A stretch of DNA of 64,000 nt from Brachyspira pilosicoli (GCF_036997485.1 NZ_JAWLPU010000002.1:310001-374000), one strand, 5' to 3'. Positions 24,399 through 34,101 are shown, numbered from the stretch's first letter. Translations and numbers: made by a program. Notes: generated from the letters alone by a model not told the origin.

Positions 24399-26528
24399 GT
24401 GAAAAAGTTGCAATCTTTGTCGGTAAAAGTACCTTTGTTTGTTACAGCTATTATAACAGTAATGACCACTATACTGGTTGCTATAATATTAAATATAGGT
24501 GCTCAAGGTATAAGGCAAGGGGCTATATTTGGTTTAGAATCATCTACTAAGATATATTCAAGAATGGTTAATGTGTGGTTAAAACAGGCTATGGTTTTAG
24601 CTGATTCAATATCTAAAAGTCATACAGAATTAACTGAATATTTAGCTTTAAACACTCCTGAAACTGCTCTTGCGGCTCAAGATGTATTAAAAAAACTCGC
24701 TAATAATAATGACCAATTAAATGGATTAGCTTTATATGATATTAACGGTAACATAGTATTAGACAGTGCTGACGGAAAAATTGTAAATTCCCCTACTATG
24801 GTAAAATTAAATACTACAGAGGCTTGGGGAAAAGTAAGAGCTGGACAAACTGCTATGTATAAAACGGTAATACCTTCTTCTATTACTGACGGGCTATATT
24901 TAGTAGTAGTATTCAGTCCTATAAAAAACTCATTAGGAAATATAATAGGAAGTGTTGGTATATTAGTAGATTGGCTTGGTTTTATAGATGATGAATTAGA
25001 GTTAGTTAAGTTCGGAAATACTGGACACCCTTTTGTTATAGACACAGATAGAAATGTTATAGCTGACCCTGTTCCTGAACATGTTAGAAATGAAACTCTT
25101 AAAAATGCTGATTATATTATTTATGCTTCTGAAAATGAATCTGGTACTTATGAGTTCAAATCTCCATTCAATGGTGAAGATTCTTTTTCTGCATTCTATA
25201 AAGAGCCTATTTCTGGTTGGTCTATAGTAATGAGTGTAGCATCAAAAGAATTATTTGCTCATACCTATTCTATGAGACTTTATTCAATAATTGGTACTGT
25301 AGTTATATTAATAATTACATGTTTTATAATATTCTTATATATAAGAAGTATTACTACTACATTAAAATTATTATCAAAAGATTTGACAAGACTATCTGAA
25401 GGCGATTTAGACTGGCATGTACCAGAACCTGTGCTTAATAGAAAAGATGAGTTTGCTATAATAGCTGGTGCTATAGCAAGTACATTAAATACTCTTAATG
25501 AAAAAGTAAAAACTGTATATTGCAGTGCTGATATAGTAAAAGCTTCTGCTCAGGAAGTAGCACAGCAAAATATAGAATTATCAAATAGAACAGAAAATCA
25601 GGCTTCTGGTCTTGAGGAAACTGCTTCTTCTATGGAAGAGATTGCTTCTACAATAAAAACTTCTGCCGAGCATACTGTTGAAGGAAATAATATGATGATT
25701 AATTCTCGTCATGCTATAGATGAGGCTGGAAGAATTATTGAAGAGACTACTAAAAACATTGAAGCTGTTTATGAATCAAGCTCAAAAATCAGTGCTATTA
25801 CAAAAATAATTGAATCTATTGCATTCCAAACAAACATACTTGCTTTGAATGCTGCTGTTGAGGCTGCTCGTGCTGGAGAACAAGGAAGAGGATTTGCTGT
25901 TGTTGCTTCTGAGGTTAGAAACTTAGCTCAAACTACTCAGGCTTCTGTTAAAGATATTACTACTTTAGTTTCTGACTCTGAAGAGAAAATTGCTACTGCT
26001 ACAGAAACTGCTAGAGAATCAACAGAAATATTCAAAAACTTAAAAGAACAAATTGAAGAAACTGCTAAGATTATGCAGGATTTAAGCTCTACTGCTATGG
26101 AACAACAGGCTGGAGTTGATCAGGTTAATATAGCTATAGCTCAAATGGATATGGCTACTCAGCAAAATGCTGCTTTAGTAGAACAAGCTAGTGCTTCTTC
26201 TGAAACTTTATTCTCTCAATCTAAAGAATTATTAAATGCTATGGCATTCTTTAAGTTGAGAAATGCTGATTGTAAAATACCTGTAAAACCAAATAATCAA
26301 GAAAAGAAAGAAGATACAAAAGCTAATAATACTTCAAAAAAAGAAGAACCTAAAAAAGAGTATACTGCATATAAAAAACCAGAATTAAAAAGCCCATTAA
26401 AAAAATCATCAGAACCTACTAAAAAACCTTATGAGGAAACTAAACCTTCAAGTGTTTCTTCTGATAAAGAATTTGGTTCTACTTTTAATGCACCTGCAAA
26501 TGATGATGATGAGTTTGAATCATTCTAA
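24399..26528 (+). CDS. Methyl-accepting chemotaxis protein
   Basis: A 709-residue receptor. TM1 is at about 7-33, a periplasmic dCache-like ligand domain at 35-300 ([35 protein letters not shown]), TM2 near 305-325, then HAMP ([20 protein letters not shown]) and a long cytoplasmic coiled coil. The hairpin tip [41 protein letters not shown] is diagnostic. I start at GTG 24399 (SD GGAG at 24388-24391), because an ATG at 24366 lies upstream of the expected transcript start. After a Lys/Pro-rich tether the protein ends in E-F-E-S-F, like the CheR-docking pentapeptide. The ligand is unknown. A terminator follows. Confidence 0.93.
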   Translation: MKKLQSLSVKVPLFVTAIITVMTTILVAIILNIGAQGIRQGAIFGLESSTKIYSRMVNVWLKQAMVLADSISKSHTELTEYLALNTPETALAAQDVLKKLANNNDQLNGLALYDINGNIVLDSADGKIVNSPTMVKLNTTEAWGKVRAGQTAMYKTVIPSSITDGLYLVVVFSPIKNSLGNIIGSVGILVDWLGFIDDELELVKFGNTGHPFVIDTDRNVIADPVPEHVRNETLKNADYIIYASENESGTYEFKSPFNGEDSFSAFYKEPISGWSIVMSVASKELFAHTYSMRLYSIIGTVVILIITCFIIFLYIRSITTTLKLLSKDLTRLSEGDLDWHVPEPVLNRKDEFAIIAGAIASTLNTLNEKVKTVYCSADIVKASAQEVAQQNIELSNRTENQASGLEETASSMEEIASTIKTSAEHTVEGNNMMINSRHAIDEAGRIIEETTKNIEAVYESSSKISAITKIIESIAFQTNILALNAAVEAARAGEQGRGFAVVASEVRNLAQTTQASVKDITTLVSDSEEKIATATETARESTEIFKNLKEQIEETAKIMQDLSSTAMEQQAGVDQVNIAIAQMDMATQQNAALVEQASASSETLFSQSKELLNAMAFFKLRNADCKIPVKPNNQEKKEDTKANNTSKKEEPKKEYTAYKKPELKSPLKKSSEPTKKPYEETKPSSVSSDKEFGSTFNAPANDDDEFESF

Positions 26529-26550
26529 TAAAAAATAGAATAAAAAATAA

Positions 26551-26584
26551 AAGGATTAGCCAAAAATGGTTAATCCTTTTTTTA
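26551..26584. terminator. Bidirectional intrinsic terminator between the chemoreceptor and mnmH
   Basis: Stem AAGGATTAGCCA (26551-26562) / TGGTTAATCCTT (26567-26578), 12 bp with one G-T wobble and a 4-nt loop. T-runs on both strands serve the two converging genes. Confidence 0.85.
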
Positions 26585-26603
26585 TGTATAAAAAATAATA
26601 AAA

Positions 26604-27632
26604 TTAAGATTTAAGTTTTGAAATTGAAGATACTATATCATCTATAGTTAAATTATTACATTCTATATTAATTATTTTATTTTCTTCTTGAATACTTAAT
26701 CTATAAGCCTTATCATAATAGTATAATAAAACCAAAACACATTCATATATTTTATCTTCTTCTAATAAAGATAAAGCCTCTCTCATTCTTTCATTACCAA
26801 GGCGTTTTTTTATTTTTATTATAGATTCTTTTAAATCATCAATGCTATATTTTCCATAAGTATCTGTTATATATTTAGCCCTATCTTCTATAGGGACATT
26901 TAAATATATGATATTCTCAGGACTTTTCATATTATCAAAAAGCCCTCTTGGTATAGCTCTTTTTCCTATTAATAAGCTCTCATCCTCAAGCCATAAAGAA
27001 GAACCATTATCATATTTAGATAATTCAAAGCATAAATTGTTCTCAAATTGTTCCTGACTAGGCTGCTCTCCTTCATTAATCCACCCAAAAGCAGAACCCT
27101 TATGTTTAGCAATACCCTCTAAATCTACAACATTATATTCTAATTCTTTTAATTTATTGAGTATCAAAGTTTTTTTACTTCCTGTTCTTCCTGTAACCAA
27201 ATTGATTTTATATTTCTTATTATTAAAAGACTCTAAAACATATCGTCTATAGCTTTTATATCCGCCTTCAAGCACATAAACATCATATTTATAATTAGAG
27301 CATAACCAAGCAACAGACTCACTTCTCATGCCTCCCCTAAAACAATGCATTAATATAATATTATTATTATTGGATATCTTATCAACCTCTTTTAATATGT
27401 TAGCCATTCTATTTCCAACACATTCAAGTCCCTTTAATATAGCAGCTTCCCTACCCATTTCTTTATATATGGTCCCAACTACTTTTCTCTCTTCATCATT
27501 AAACAAATAAACATTTTTAGCATTAGGTATATGTCCATGAGTAAACTCTGAAGGCGAACGCACATCTATAATAGGCAAGTTCTCTTCTATTTGTAATCTC
27601 AAAAACTCTTCTATATCTATTCTTTTTACCAT
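26604..27632 (-). CDS. mnmH: tRNA 2-selenouridine synthase
   Basis: A 342-residue protein. The N-terminal rhodanese domain (residues 1-130) has active-site C97 in MHCFRGGMRS, and a P-loop NTPase-like domain follows with G148-R-T-G-S-K-K-T155. Together with LKGLECVGNRMA and AFGWINEGEQPSQEQFEN this is MnmH/SelU, which replaces sulfur by selenium in mnm5s2U34 tRNAs through geranyl-thiouridine. Its presence implies selenophosphate synthesis (selD), not seen here. It lies 21 bp downstream of the methyltransferase gene and is probably co-transcribed. Confidence 0.9.
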   Translation of the reverse strand: MVKRIDIEEFLRLQIEENLPIIDVRSPSEFTHGHIPNAKNVYLFNDEERKVVGTIYKEMGREAAILKGLECVGNRMANILKEVDKISNNNNIILMHCFRGGMRSESVAWLCSNYKYDVYVLEGGYKSYRRYVLESFNNKKYKINLVTGRTGSKKTLILNKLKELEYNVVDLEGIAKHKGSAFGWINEGEQPSQEQFENNLCFELSKYDNGSSLWLEDESLLIGKRAIPRGLFDNMKSPENIIYLNVPIEDRAKYITDTYGKYSIDDLKESIIKIKKRLGNERMREALSLLEEDKIYECVLVLLYYYDKAYRLSIQEENKIINIECNNLTIDDIVSSISKLKS

Positions 27633-27653
27633 ATCATTACAACTCCAAAATAA

Positions 27654-28430
27654 TTACATCATTTTTCCTATAGAAGCCTGCTGACAATAACTATTATACC
27701 TATTATCTCTTATACGCTTTTCAATTACAATTAAACTCTCATAATAAGAAATAGAATAAGCACTATTCGTAAAATTATTAGCCTCTAAACTATCACCTTC
27801 TATAGCAGAATATGCATTCAAATAATCAATCAAGTTTTTTGTATATTCTATAAATGAATTAGGATTTTTATACCCTCCATTACAATTAGGCCAATAAGAA
27901 GTATAAACATCTTCGCATAAATAAATACCGTCATCTTTAATATGTCCATACATCTCTTCAAAAGTAATTCTCTGGTCTTCCATTAAATGACTTCCATCAT
28001 CAATAAGTATATCTAATTTTGGTATTTCTTTTTTTATTTTTCTTAGAAACTCTCTATCATTTTGAGAGCCTATATATATTTTAATATTATCATCTTCAAA
28101 ACGTTTGCATTTCTCTTTTTTATCAATACCATAAATATTGACTTTAGCACCATTTACAGAAAAATAATTTTTCCACATCTTTAATGAACCGCCATATCCT
28201 ACACCTATCTCAAGCAGATTAATATCTTTACCTCTAAACTTTGAAAAATATCTCTCATAAACATCAAAATAAGATAAATGCTTATAAACAGCTTCTTCCC
28301 TATTCTCTATAAAATATTTGTGTAAATCTGACTTTTCTTTATTTTCATCATTAATTAAAATATCTCTCAAAATTTCTCTATTATTATCATCTCTTATACT
28401 AATTGTTTTTTTCTCAACTTTAAGCTTCAT
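27654..28430 (-). CDS. Class I SAM-dependent methyltransferase (CmcI/sugar O-methyltransferase-like)
   Basis: A 258-residue protein. NLLEIGVGYGGSLKMWKNYF (SAM motif I), NIYGIDKKEKC (acidic ribose-binding D at the end of beta2) and LDILIDDGSHLMEDQRITFEEMY fit the metal-assisted O-methyltransferases acting on sugars or antibiotics (CmcI, MycE, TylE/TylF type). IDDGSH gives likely metal-binding acids and a histidine. The substrate is unknown; a surface glycan is plausible for a spirochaete. The ATG is forced by an in-frame TAA just upstream, and the best SD (GGAGGGG) is 15 nt away, further than usual. mnmH follows 21 bp later. Confidence 0.75.
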   Translation of the reverse strand: MKLKVEKKTISIRDDNNREILRDILINDENKEKSDLHKYFIENREEAVYKHLSYFDVYERYFSKFRGKDINLLEIGVGYGGSLKMWKNYFSVNGAKVNIYGIDKKEKCKRFEDDNIKIYIGSQNDREFLRKIKKEIPKLDILIDDGSHLMEDQRITFEEMYGHIKDDGIYLCEDVYTSYWPNCNGGYKNPNSFIEYTKNLIDYLNAYSAIEGDSLEANNFTNSAYSISYYESLIVIEKRIRDNRYNSYCQQASIGKMM

Positions 28431-28465
28431 TATATAATTTATTTACCCCTCCATTTATTCTTTGT

Positions 28466-28494
28466 ATTTTATTTTTTATATAATAAATTGTCAA
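28466..28494 (-). promoter_or_regulatory. Promoter of the methyltransferase-mnmH unit
   Basis: Minus strand: TTGACA (28489-28494), a 17-bp spacer and TAAAAT (28466-28471). Confidence 0.6.
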
Positions 28495-28644
28495 TACATT
28501 ATTTTACTAAGTTTTTAACCTTTTTTTAATACCCCACCCTATTATATTTTTTATTTTTTCTAAAATTTTTGTTTTTATTTTTATTAAAATATCAACTAAA
28601 AAGCATGCCCTCCCAAGCTTTAATGAAATTATAAAATCTACTTA

Positions 28645-28726
28645 CCGCACGTTTAATCTATTAAAAAACATAATAAAAATTCTATTTCAAATTAATCAAA
28701 ATATTTTTATTTATCTTACCGTGCGG
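28645..28726. repeat. 82-bp CCGCACG/CGTGCGG inverted-end element, copy B
   Basis: Left end CCGCACGTTTAA (28645-28656) and right end TTACCGTGCGG (28716-28726). The length is exactly that of copy A (82 bp). The centre is AT-rich and not obviously conserved. It lies 150 bp upstream of the methyltransferase -35 box. Confidence 0.7.
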
Positions 28727-28867
28727 TGTATAGTTTTTAATTTTAAAAATTCAAGAGTGGGATATAATTTTTAAGGATGCAATAAATATAATAAAAATTA
28801 AATTATCAAAATATAACAAAAAGAAATAAAGTGTGAGATTTATAAATAATTTTTTAATATGTTATTT

Positions 28868-29299
28868 TTAATAAAGTCTTTTAAAAATAAGTTTAATATC
28901 TTTATCTAAAGTATTTATCACTATCTCTTCTCCATCAAACTCTATAGATGAGGCTGTATTTAAATATTTTAAATAATCTTCTTCTTTTTTTAAAGCCTCT
29001 TCTTCTTCAGATATTTTTGTGACTTCTATTCTCTTTATAAGCAAAATATTTCCCCTTCTAATCTCATATTCTCCAAAATACGTGTTAGCTCCGCCATATC
29101 CATAAAACTCTGCATTATAAAAAGATATTGTAATTCCAGAATTTTCAAACATATTAATTAGTTTATAAGTTTTACCGCTAAGCGTGCTTGAAGATACAGA
29201 TAAAGATTTCTTAGTAGAAGAACAAGAAAATACTACCAAAAAGATAGTAAATAATATTATAAATATTTTTTTTAAATTATTCAAATTATATATTCTCAT
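28868..29299 (-). CDS. META/HslJ-domain lipoprotein
   Basis: A 143-residue protein with leader and lipobox VFSC (C26), then SGKTYKLINMFENSGITISFYNAEFYGYGGANTYFGEYEIRRGNILLIKRIEVTK. This is the META/HslJ fold (GxxWxL...ItLxFxxxxxxGxxGCNxYxGxYxxxG), with the usual GCN as GAN. Family members are outer-membrane or periplasmic proteins linked to novobiocin resistance or motility; the biochemical role is unclear. It overlaps the upstream META paralogue by 4 bp (ATGA), so they are translationally coupled duplicates. Confidence 0.75.
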   Translation of the reverse strand: MRIYNLNNLKKIFIILFTIFLVVFSCSSTKKSLSVSSSTLSGKTYKLINMFENSGITISFYNAEFYGYGGANTYFGEYEIRRGNILLIKRIEVTKISEEEEALKKEEDYLKYLNTASSIEFDGEEIVINTLDKDIKLIFKRLY

Positions 29300-29706
29300 A
29301 TCTCTTCAAAAATCAAATAATTATTAGAAAGCAAGGTATATAAAGTTAATTTTCTATCTTCAATTTTATACGATGTAGCATCCTTTAAAAGCTTTAGATA
29401 TTCATATTCGGCATTCATTTTATCTTTAGGACCAGACATTAACGTCGTTATTAAATTATATACAGTGAAAATATCTCCATCTATGTTATATAGAGATGAA
29501 TACCTATTAACCGCTGAAAAACCATTTATTTTATCCTCATTAAATTCTATTGTGATATTCATATCTTTATACATACTAACCAATTTAAACTTTCTGCCAT
29601 CTAATACATTTTTTTTAGATGTTATATTATTTTCCACAGTTTTAGTTCTATCTATAGTAGAACATGAACATATTAATAATAATATAAAAACTAATAATTT
29701 TTTCAT
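29296..29706 (-). CDS. META/HslJ-domain lipoprotein (paralogue)
   Basis: A 136-residue protein with lipobox ICSC (C14 or C16 of LLLICSCS). The domain LDGRKFKLVSMYKDMNITIEFNEDKINGFSAVNRYSSLYNIDGDIFTVYNLITTLMSGPKDKMNAEYEYLKLLKDATSY follows the META pattern, including the conserved ExxYLxxLxxAxxY segment. It is a tandem paralogue of the gene downstream (4-bp overlap). No enzyme motif was found. Confidence 0.72.
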   Translation of the reverse strand: MKKLLVFILLLICSCSTIDRTKTVENNITSKKNVLDGRKFKLVSMYKDMNITIEFNEDKINGFSAVNRYSSLYNIDGDIFTVYNLITTLMSGPKDKMNAEYEYLKLLKDATSYKIEDRKLTLYTLLSNNYLIFEEI

Positions 29707-29850
29707 AAACGTCCCAATAATAAATTATTCAAAAATAATTAAATTAGTATAATTATCGGTATTAATAGAATTATTTTTTATAATAGATTACTTATATTTA
29801 TAGCACTCCATCATCAAAAAATGATAAGAGAGTACTATAAATATAATAAT

Positions 29851-31449
29851 TTATTCTAAATAAGCATAATGAAATTGATATTCTTGTAATGGAGTTAGAA
29901 CATAGTCTTTTAATCTTTTACTTACTAAAGTTGGATTTGATGGGTTGTATATTGGAATAAGCAAATTATCTTCTGCTACCAATAATTTTTCAGCATTATG
30001 CATAGCTTCCATTCTTATACTTTGATTGGCAGTAGACCTAGCAGTTTCTATGTATTTATCAAAAATAACATTGCTGTATCCTGTAGTATTTTGACTTCTA
30101 TAACTTAAATAATTTTCTAAGAAAGTCATAGGGTCACTATAATCACCAATCCATAAAGTTCTTATAAGCTGATAATCTTTTTCACTTCTCATTTGCTGAT
30201 AAGCTGCCCATTCTAAAGAAGTAATTTGTAAATCAATACCTAAATTTTCTTTCCACATCTGCTGCACTGCTTCAGCTACTTGCATATAAACTAAATCTGA
30301 AGTAGTTTTATATTCTAATACAGGGAAATTCTCCCCATTAGGATATCCCGCCTCAGCCAATAATTTTTTAGCCATCTCAACATTATTAAAATAAGCCTCT
30401 TTAGATAAATCAATATATTCTCCCCCATTTTCTCTAAAATCTCCAGTAACATCATAAGCTCCCACAGGAACCCAAGCACTTGTAGGCGATTTTGCAGTAG
30501 GAACAACATTTTCAACTATATAATTTCTATCTATAGCCAAAGATAATGCCTTTCTTATCCTTACATCTTTTAAGACTTCATTAGTGGCATTTATTCCAAA
30601 AGCAACTGTAGAAAAATATGGAGCTATATTAACGATTCCCTCTTCCTTAAGCTTTTCTAAATCCTGCTCTATAATATTTACAGAAAAATCTAATGAACCG
30701 TCTTTTATGCCAGCAAGTGCTAAAGTAGCATCCTTCATCATCACAAAAGTAATCTTTTCAGGAACAATATTATCTTTATTCCAATAATTAGTATTTTTTA
30801 TTACAACTATTTTTTCATCAGGGTTTCTCTCTGTCATAATAAATGCACCATTCCCAATATAGCTTTCTGGGCTTAATGACCACTTATCTCCATACTTCTC
30901 TATAATATCTTTTCTAACAGGAGCAAATATCGGATAAGTAAGTATATCTAAAAAATATCCCGTAGGAGCTTCTAAGGTTATTTCTAAAGTATAATCATCT
31001 ATAGCTTTCACTCCAAGTTCCTCTACCGAAAGCTCACTTGAAAGTATCTTTACAGCATTTTTTATATATTCTACAAATGAAGTATACTCTGCCCCACTGG
31101 CAGGATTAGCAGCTCTTTGCAAAGCATAAACAAAATCATTCGCTGTTACATTAAGTCCGTCAGACCATTTAGCATTCTCTCTCAAATGAAAAATATATCT
31201 AAGTCCGTCATCTGAAATCTCCCAACTTTCACAAGCTCCGCCAGCTAAATTTCCATTTTTATCTTTAATTATCAAAGTTTCAAATACATGCCTTGGATAA
31301 ACAAAGTCATTTCCAGATAATGTAGGGTCTATTGTCTTTGGCTCTTCACCAGCATTAATAAATAATTCCTTTGAAGAACGATTCACGTTATTTGTACATG
31401 AAGTAATTAAAATAAAAATATACAAAAACAATAATATTCTTTTTAACAT
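29851..31449 (-). CDS. oppA: Oligopeptide ABC transporter substrate-binding lipoprotein (OppA-like)
   Basis: A 532-residue protein with lipobox ITSC (C18) and the whole SBP_bac_5 fold: EPKTIDPTLSGNDFVYPRHVFETLIIKDKNG at the start, LRENAKWSDGLNVTANDFVYALQRA as the family signature, and RIRKALSLAIDRNYIV in the middle. It binds peptides outside the inner membrane for an Opp permease that is not encoded here, so it is an orphan binding protein. SD GGGGAG before the ATG. A weak promoter-like TTGCAT / TAGTAT lies upstream near 31480-31520. Confidence 0.9.
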   Translation of the reverse strand: MLKRILLFLYIFILITSCTNNVNRSSKELFINAGEEPKTIDPTLSGNDFVYPRHVFETLIIKDKNGNLAGGACESWEISDDGLRYIFHLRENAKWSDGLNVTANDFVYALQRAANPASGAEYTSFVEYIKNAVKILSSELSVEELGVKAIDDYTLEITLEAPTGYFLDILTYPIFAPVRKDIIEKYGDKWSLSPESYIGNGAFIMTERNPDEKIVVIKNTNYWNKDNIVPEKITFVMMKDATLALAGIKDGSLDFSVNIIEQDLEKLKEEGIVNIAPYFSTVAFGINATNEVLKDVRIRKALSLAIDRNYIVENVVPTAKSPTSAWVPVGAYDVTGDFRENGGEYIDLSKEAYFNNVEMAKKLLAEAGYPNGENFPVLEYKTTSDLVYMQVAEAVQQMWKENLGIDLQITSLEWAAYQQMRSEKDYQLIRTLWIGDYSDPMTFLENYLSYRSQNTTGYSNVIFDKYIETARSTANQSIRMEAMHNAEKLLVAEDNLLIPIYNPSNPTLVSKRLKDYVLTPLQEYQFHYAYLE

Positions 31450-31655
31450 AATTCTCCCCTTCTATAATAGTTAAGTAATAATACTATATTTAGAAATATA
31501 ATGCAATTAATTAGTTGTATTTTGTTACAAATATTAAATAGCATATTTTTATTTTTTTCATTTATAATAAGAATATTAGATTAATTGTTTATTTTTTTGT
31601 GAATAAGTATAATAATCTAAAATTACATAAAAAATGAAAAATTATATATTTTATA

Positions 31656-31683
31656 TTGACTTATATATTTTTTATATTAAAAT
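31656..31683 (+). promoter_or_regulatory. Promoter of the DtxR-type gene (leaderless)
   Basis: TTGACT (31656-31661), a 16-bp spacer and TAAAAT (31678-31683). The ATG at 31691 is 7 nt past the -10 box, so transcription should start at or next to the start codon. No SD is present. Confidence 0.6.
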
Positions 31684-31690
31684 CATTTAT

Positions 31691-32110
31691 ATGAAACAAC
31701 AAGAAATGACACCAATATTAGAAAATTATTTAGAAACTATCTACAACTTGGAAGTAGAAAAACAATTTAAAGAAGCAATTAGAATTACAGATATAGCAGA
31801 TTTAGTAGGACGTTCAAAAGCAAGCGTTAATACAGCAATAAAAACATTATGCAAATTAGGTCATATAAAACATGAACATTATGGAGATATAGAGTTGACT
31901 GATTCTGGACGAGCTATAGGAAAAGATATAGCAGAAAGACATGCAATATTCTATTATTTCTTAACTAAAGTTTTAAATATAGATGAAAAAATAGCAGATG
32001 AAGAAGCTTGTTTAATAGAGCATGCTATGAGCAGAGATACTGTGCATAAGTTTAAAGAGTTTTTATGTGATTATTGCAAGAAAGAAAATATTTTAAACAA
32101 ACAAAATTAA
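31691..32110 (+). CDS. DtxR/MntR-family metal-dependent regulator
   Basis: A 139-residue protein. The winged helix-turn-helix is at residues 6-70 (RITDIADLVGRSKASVNTAIKTLCKLGHIKHEHYGDIELTDSG), then the dimerisation/metal domain with H84 and EEACLIEHAMS (C107, E110, H111), matching the ligand pattern of DtxR/IdeR. The C-terminal SH3 domain is absent, as in MntR-size proteins. Metal (iron or manganese) cannot be fixed. I start at ATG 31691, where homology begins (MTPILENYLETIY). A longer in-frame reading from 31634 would lie upstream of the promoter. It appears leaderless, and nearby AT-rich repeats may be its operator. Confidence 0.85.
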   Translation: MKQQEMTPILENYLETIYNLEVEKQFKEAIRITDIADLVGRSKASVNTAIKTLCKLGHIKHEHYGDIELTDSGRAIGKDIAERHAIFYYFLTKVLNIDEKIADEEACLIEHAMSRDTVHKFKEFLCDYCKKENILNKQN

Positions 32111-32309
32111 TAATATAAATCAAATAAATATTCTTACTATTTTATAAATATTTCTATTGATAAAAACAATAATATAGCTTTACATATTTTCTAAATAAAA
32201 AATCATTGTTATCATTACTTAATTTTTTGTAAAGTTCTAACAATATTATTATGGTGTGAATAACATAAACACTTAATCAAAGTCTATTGAAAACAGATAA
32301 TAATATAAA

Positions 32310-33548
32310 TTATATTATCTCATCTTTTATCATATCTTCAAAACTCTGTCTTTTTCTTATAATATAATGTTTATCTTTATCTATCATTACCTGCGATATT
32401 AATGGACGAGAGTTATAATTGCTAGACATACTAAAACCATAAGCACCCGCATCAAGCAAAGCAACATAATCTCCCTCTTTGAGGGTTTCGCATTCTCTGT
32501 CATTAGCAAACACATCCGAGCTTTCGCATATAGGTCCTACAAAATCATAATTTGAATATTTATCAGTTTTTACTAAAGGCATTATTTCATTATAAGCCTC
32601 ATACATAGCAACCCTAACATAATCATTCATACCGCCGTCTAAAATAGCATACTTTCTGCTAAGCTCTTCTTTTATATATTCCACTCTCATTATCAAAGCA
32701 CCAGACTCCGCAACAAAATATCTTCCAGGCTCTGTTGTAACGCTAAGATTCATCTCTTTAAGAAGACTTATACTATCTTTTTTAAACTTATCAAAATCAA
32801 ATCCAGAATGCGCCCTATTGTATCTTACTCCAAATCCTCCGCCTATATCTATGTTTGTTATATTAAAGCCTAAACTATTAACCTCTGCTATCAAATCTCT
32901 CATTACAAGTATTGCCTTATAAAAAGGTTCAGCATCCACCATTTGGGAGCCTATATGCATAGATAATGATTCTATTTCTATATTGTCCAAAGATTTTAAC
33001 ATATTAGCATTTTCTCTAATTGTCTTTATACTAATACCAAATTTGTTCCCGTTAATTCCTGTTGTAATTTTTTCATGAGTATGGGCATCTATATTTGGAT
33101 TAACTCTTATAGAACATTTTACTCTTCTTTTTAATTCTTTTGCTATAGAGTTTATCCTTATTGCCTCTGGAATAGATTCTATATTAAAACGCTTTATATT
33201 TAATTCTATTGATTTTCTTATCTCTTCTTCTGTTTTAGCAACCCCAGAAAATACTATATTCTCAGCCTTTCCGCCTGCTTTTATATATTTTAACGTTTCA
33301 CCAATAGATACTACATCTCCCCCTATTCCCTCTTCTATCATCATCTTTAATATAGATAAATTATTCTCTGCCTTAATAGCATAAACTATAGAATGATTCT
33401 CTATCTCTGAAAATACATTTTTTAAAAACCTAATCTTTTCTAAAATATCATTTTTTGAATAAATATAAAAAGGAGTCTTATAAACATCTGTAATATTTCT
33501 AATCTCAATATCTTCACACATTAAAATATTATCTTTATAGTATATCAT
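32310..33548 (-). CDS. lysA: Diaminopimelate decarboxylase
   Basis: A 412-residue PLP enzyme of the fold III (alanine racemase-like) decarboxylase family. YAIKA (K59) is the PLP-lysine, GGGFGVRY the phosphate loop, EPGRYFVAESG the substrate region and GPICESSDVFA the motif contributed across the dimer. It makes L-lysine from meso-diaminopimelate. Spirochaetes may use ornithine in peptidoglycan, but here lysine synthesis is the safe call. It has its own promoter and a short 5' leader (about 28 nt). Confidence 0.92.
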   Translation of the reverse strand: MIYYKDNILMCEDIEIRNITDVYKTPFYIYSKNDILEKIRFLKNVFSEIENHSIVYAIKAENNLSILKMMIEEGIGGDVVSIGETLKYIKAGGKAENIVFSGVAKTEEEIRKSIELNIKRFNIESIPEAIRINSIAKELKRRVKCSIRVNPNIDAHTHEKITTGINGNKFGISIKTIRENANMLKSLDNIEIESLSMHIGSQMVDAEPFYKAILVMRDLIAEVNSLGFNITNIDIGGGFGVRYNRAHSGFDFDKFKKDSISLLKEMNLSVTTEPGRYFVAESGALIMRVEYIKEELSRKYAILDGGMNDYVRVAMYEAYNEIMPLVKTDKYSNYDFVGPICESSDVFANDRECETLKEGDYVALLDAGAYGFSMSSNYNSRPLISQVMIDKDKHYIIRKRQSFEDMIKDEII

Positions 33549-33583
33549 TTAATAAACTCCTATTTTCTATTTAAAGATAATCT

Positions 33584-33611
33584 ATGATACTATACATAGA
33601 ATAAAAGTCAA
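33584..33611 (-). promoter_or_regulatory. Promoter of lysA
   Basis: Minus strand: TTGACT (33606-33611), a 16-bp spacer and TATCAT (33584-33589). SD AGGAG lies before the ATG. Confidence 0.65.
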
Positions 33612-33715
33612 TGATTTTATTATGATTATATTTTTAACTTGCAATAAAATAAAAATTATATATATTTATTAATATAGGATAAATTTATGGCATAAAATAC
33701 GGAGATTTATAAAAA

Positions 33716-34081
33716 ATGCCTATAGCACCTTTAGATTTACAAGTGCTTTATATGCAGCAATCGCATATAGGCAGAATGGAACATGTAAGAATGGCAGCCA
33801 AAACAATAGCCATGCAATCTGAAGATAAAGACATACATAGAGATTCATATATAAAAGATTCAACAGTTGTAAAATCAGAAAATGTTTCAGAAGATAATAA
33901 AATTAAAGAAAAAAAAGATGAACAAAAAAATAAAGGGTATATGTCATATAGGAAAAAAAATAAAAAGAAATCTGTATTTAATCAAAATAATGATGATGCC
34001 CAAAATGATAATAATATAGAAATAGAAGAAGTATCATCTACTGAACAAAGTAAAGGACTAAAAATAGATATATTTGGATAA
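33716..34081 (+). CDS. Conserved small protein of unknown function, MPIAPLDLQ start
   Basis: A 121-residue protein. The start MPIAPLDLQVLYMQQSHIGRMEH is a distinct amphipathic block, the middle is a charged low-complexity linker (KIKEKKDEQKNKGYMSYRKKNKKK), and the C-terminus GLKIDIFG looks conserved. I recall similar short proteins in other spirochaetes next to a DUF6115 gene, as here; this is memory, not a search result. No signal peptide. The next gene starts 20 bp later, so they are one transcript. Confidence 0.6.
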   Translation: MPIAPLDLQVLYMQQSHIGRMEHVRMAAKTIAMQSEDKDIHRDSYIKDSTVVKSENVSEDNKIKEKKDEQKNKGYMSYRKKNKKKSVFNQNNDDAQNDNNIEIEEVSSTEQSKGLKIDIFG

Positions 34082-34101
34082 AAATAGGATAAATCTTAAA
34101 A

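Larger units (their letters stand above)
28431..28867. other. Intergenic region with promoter and element copy B
   Basis: A 437-bp AT-rich gap upstream of the methyltransferase gene. It holds that gene's promoter (28466-28494) and copy B of the 82-bp element (28645-28726). No gene or RNA was recognised in the rest. Confidence 0.6.

Noticed and set aside
31634-31690. Longer N-terminus of the DtxR-type protein
   Set aside because: The extra residues are hydrophobic and unlike the family, and they overlap the predicted promoter.
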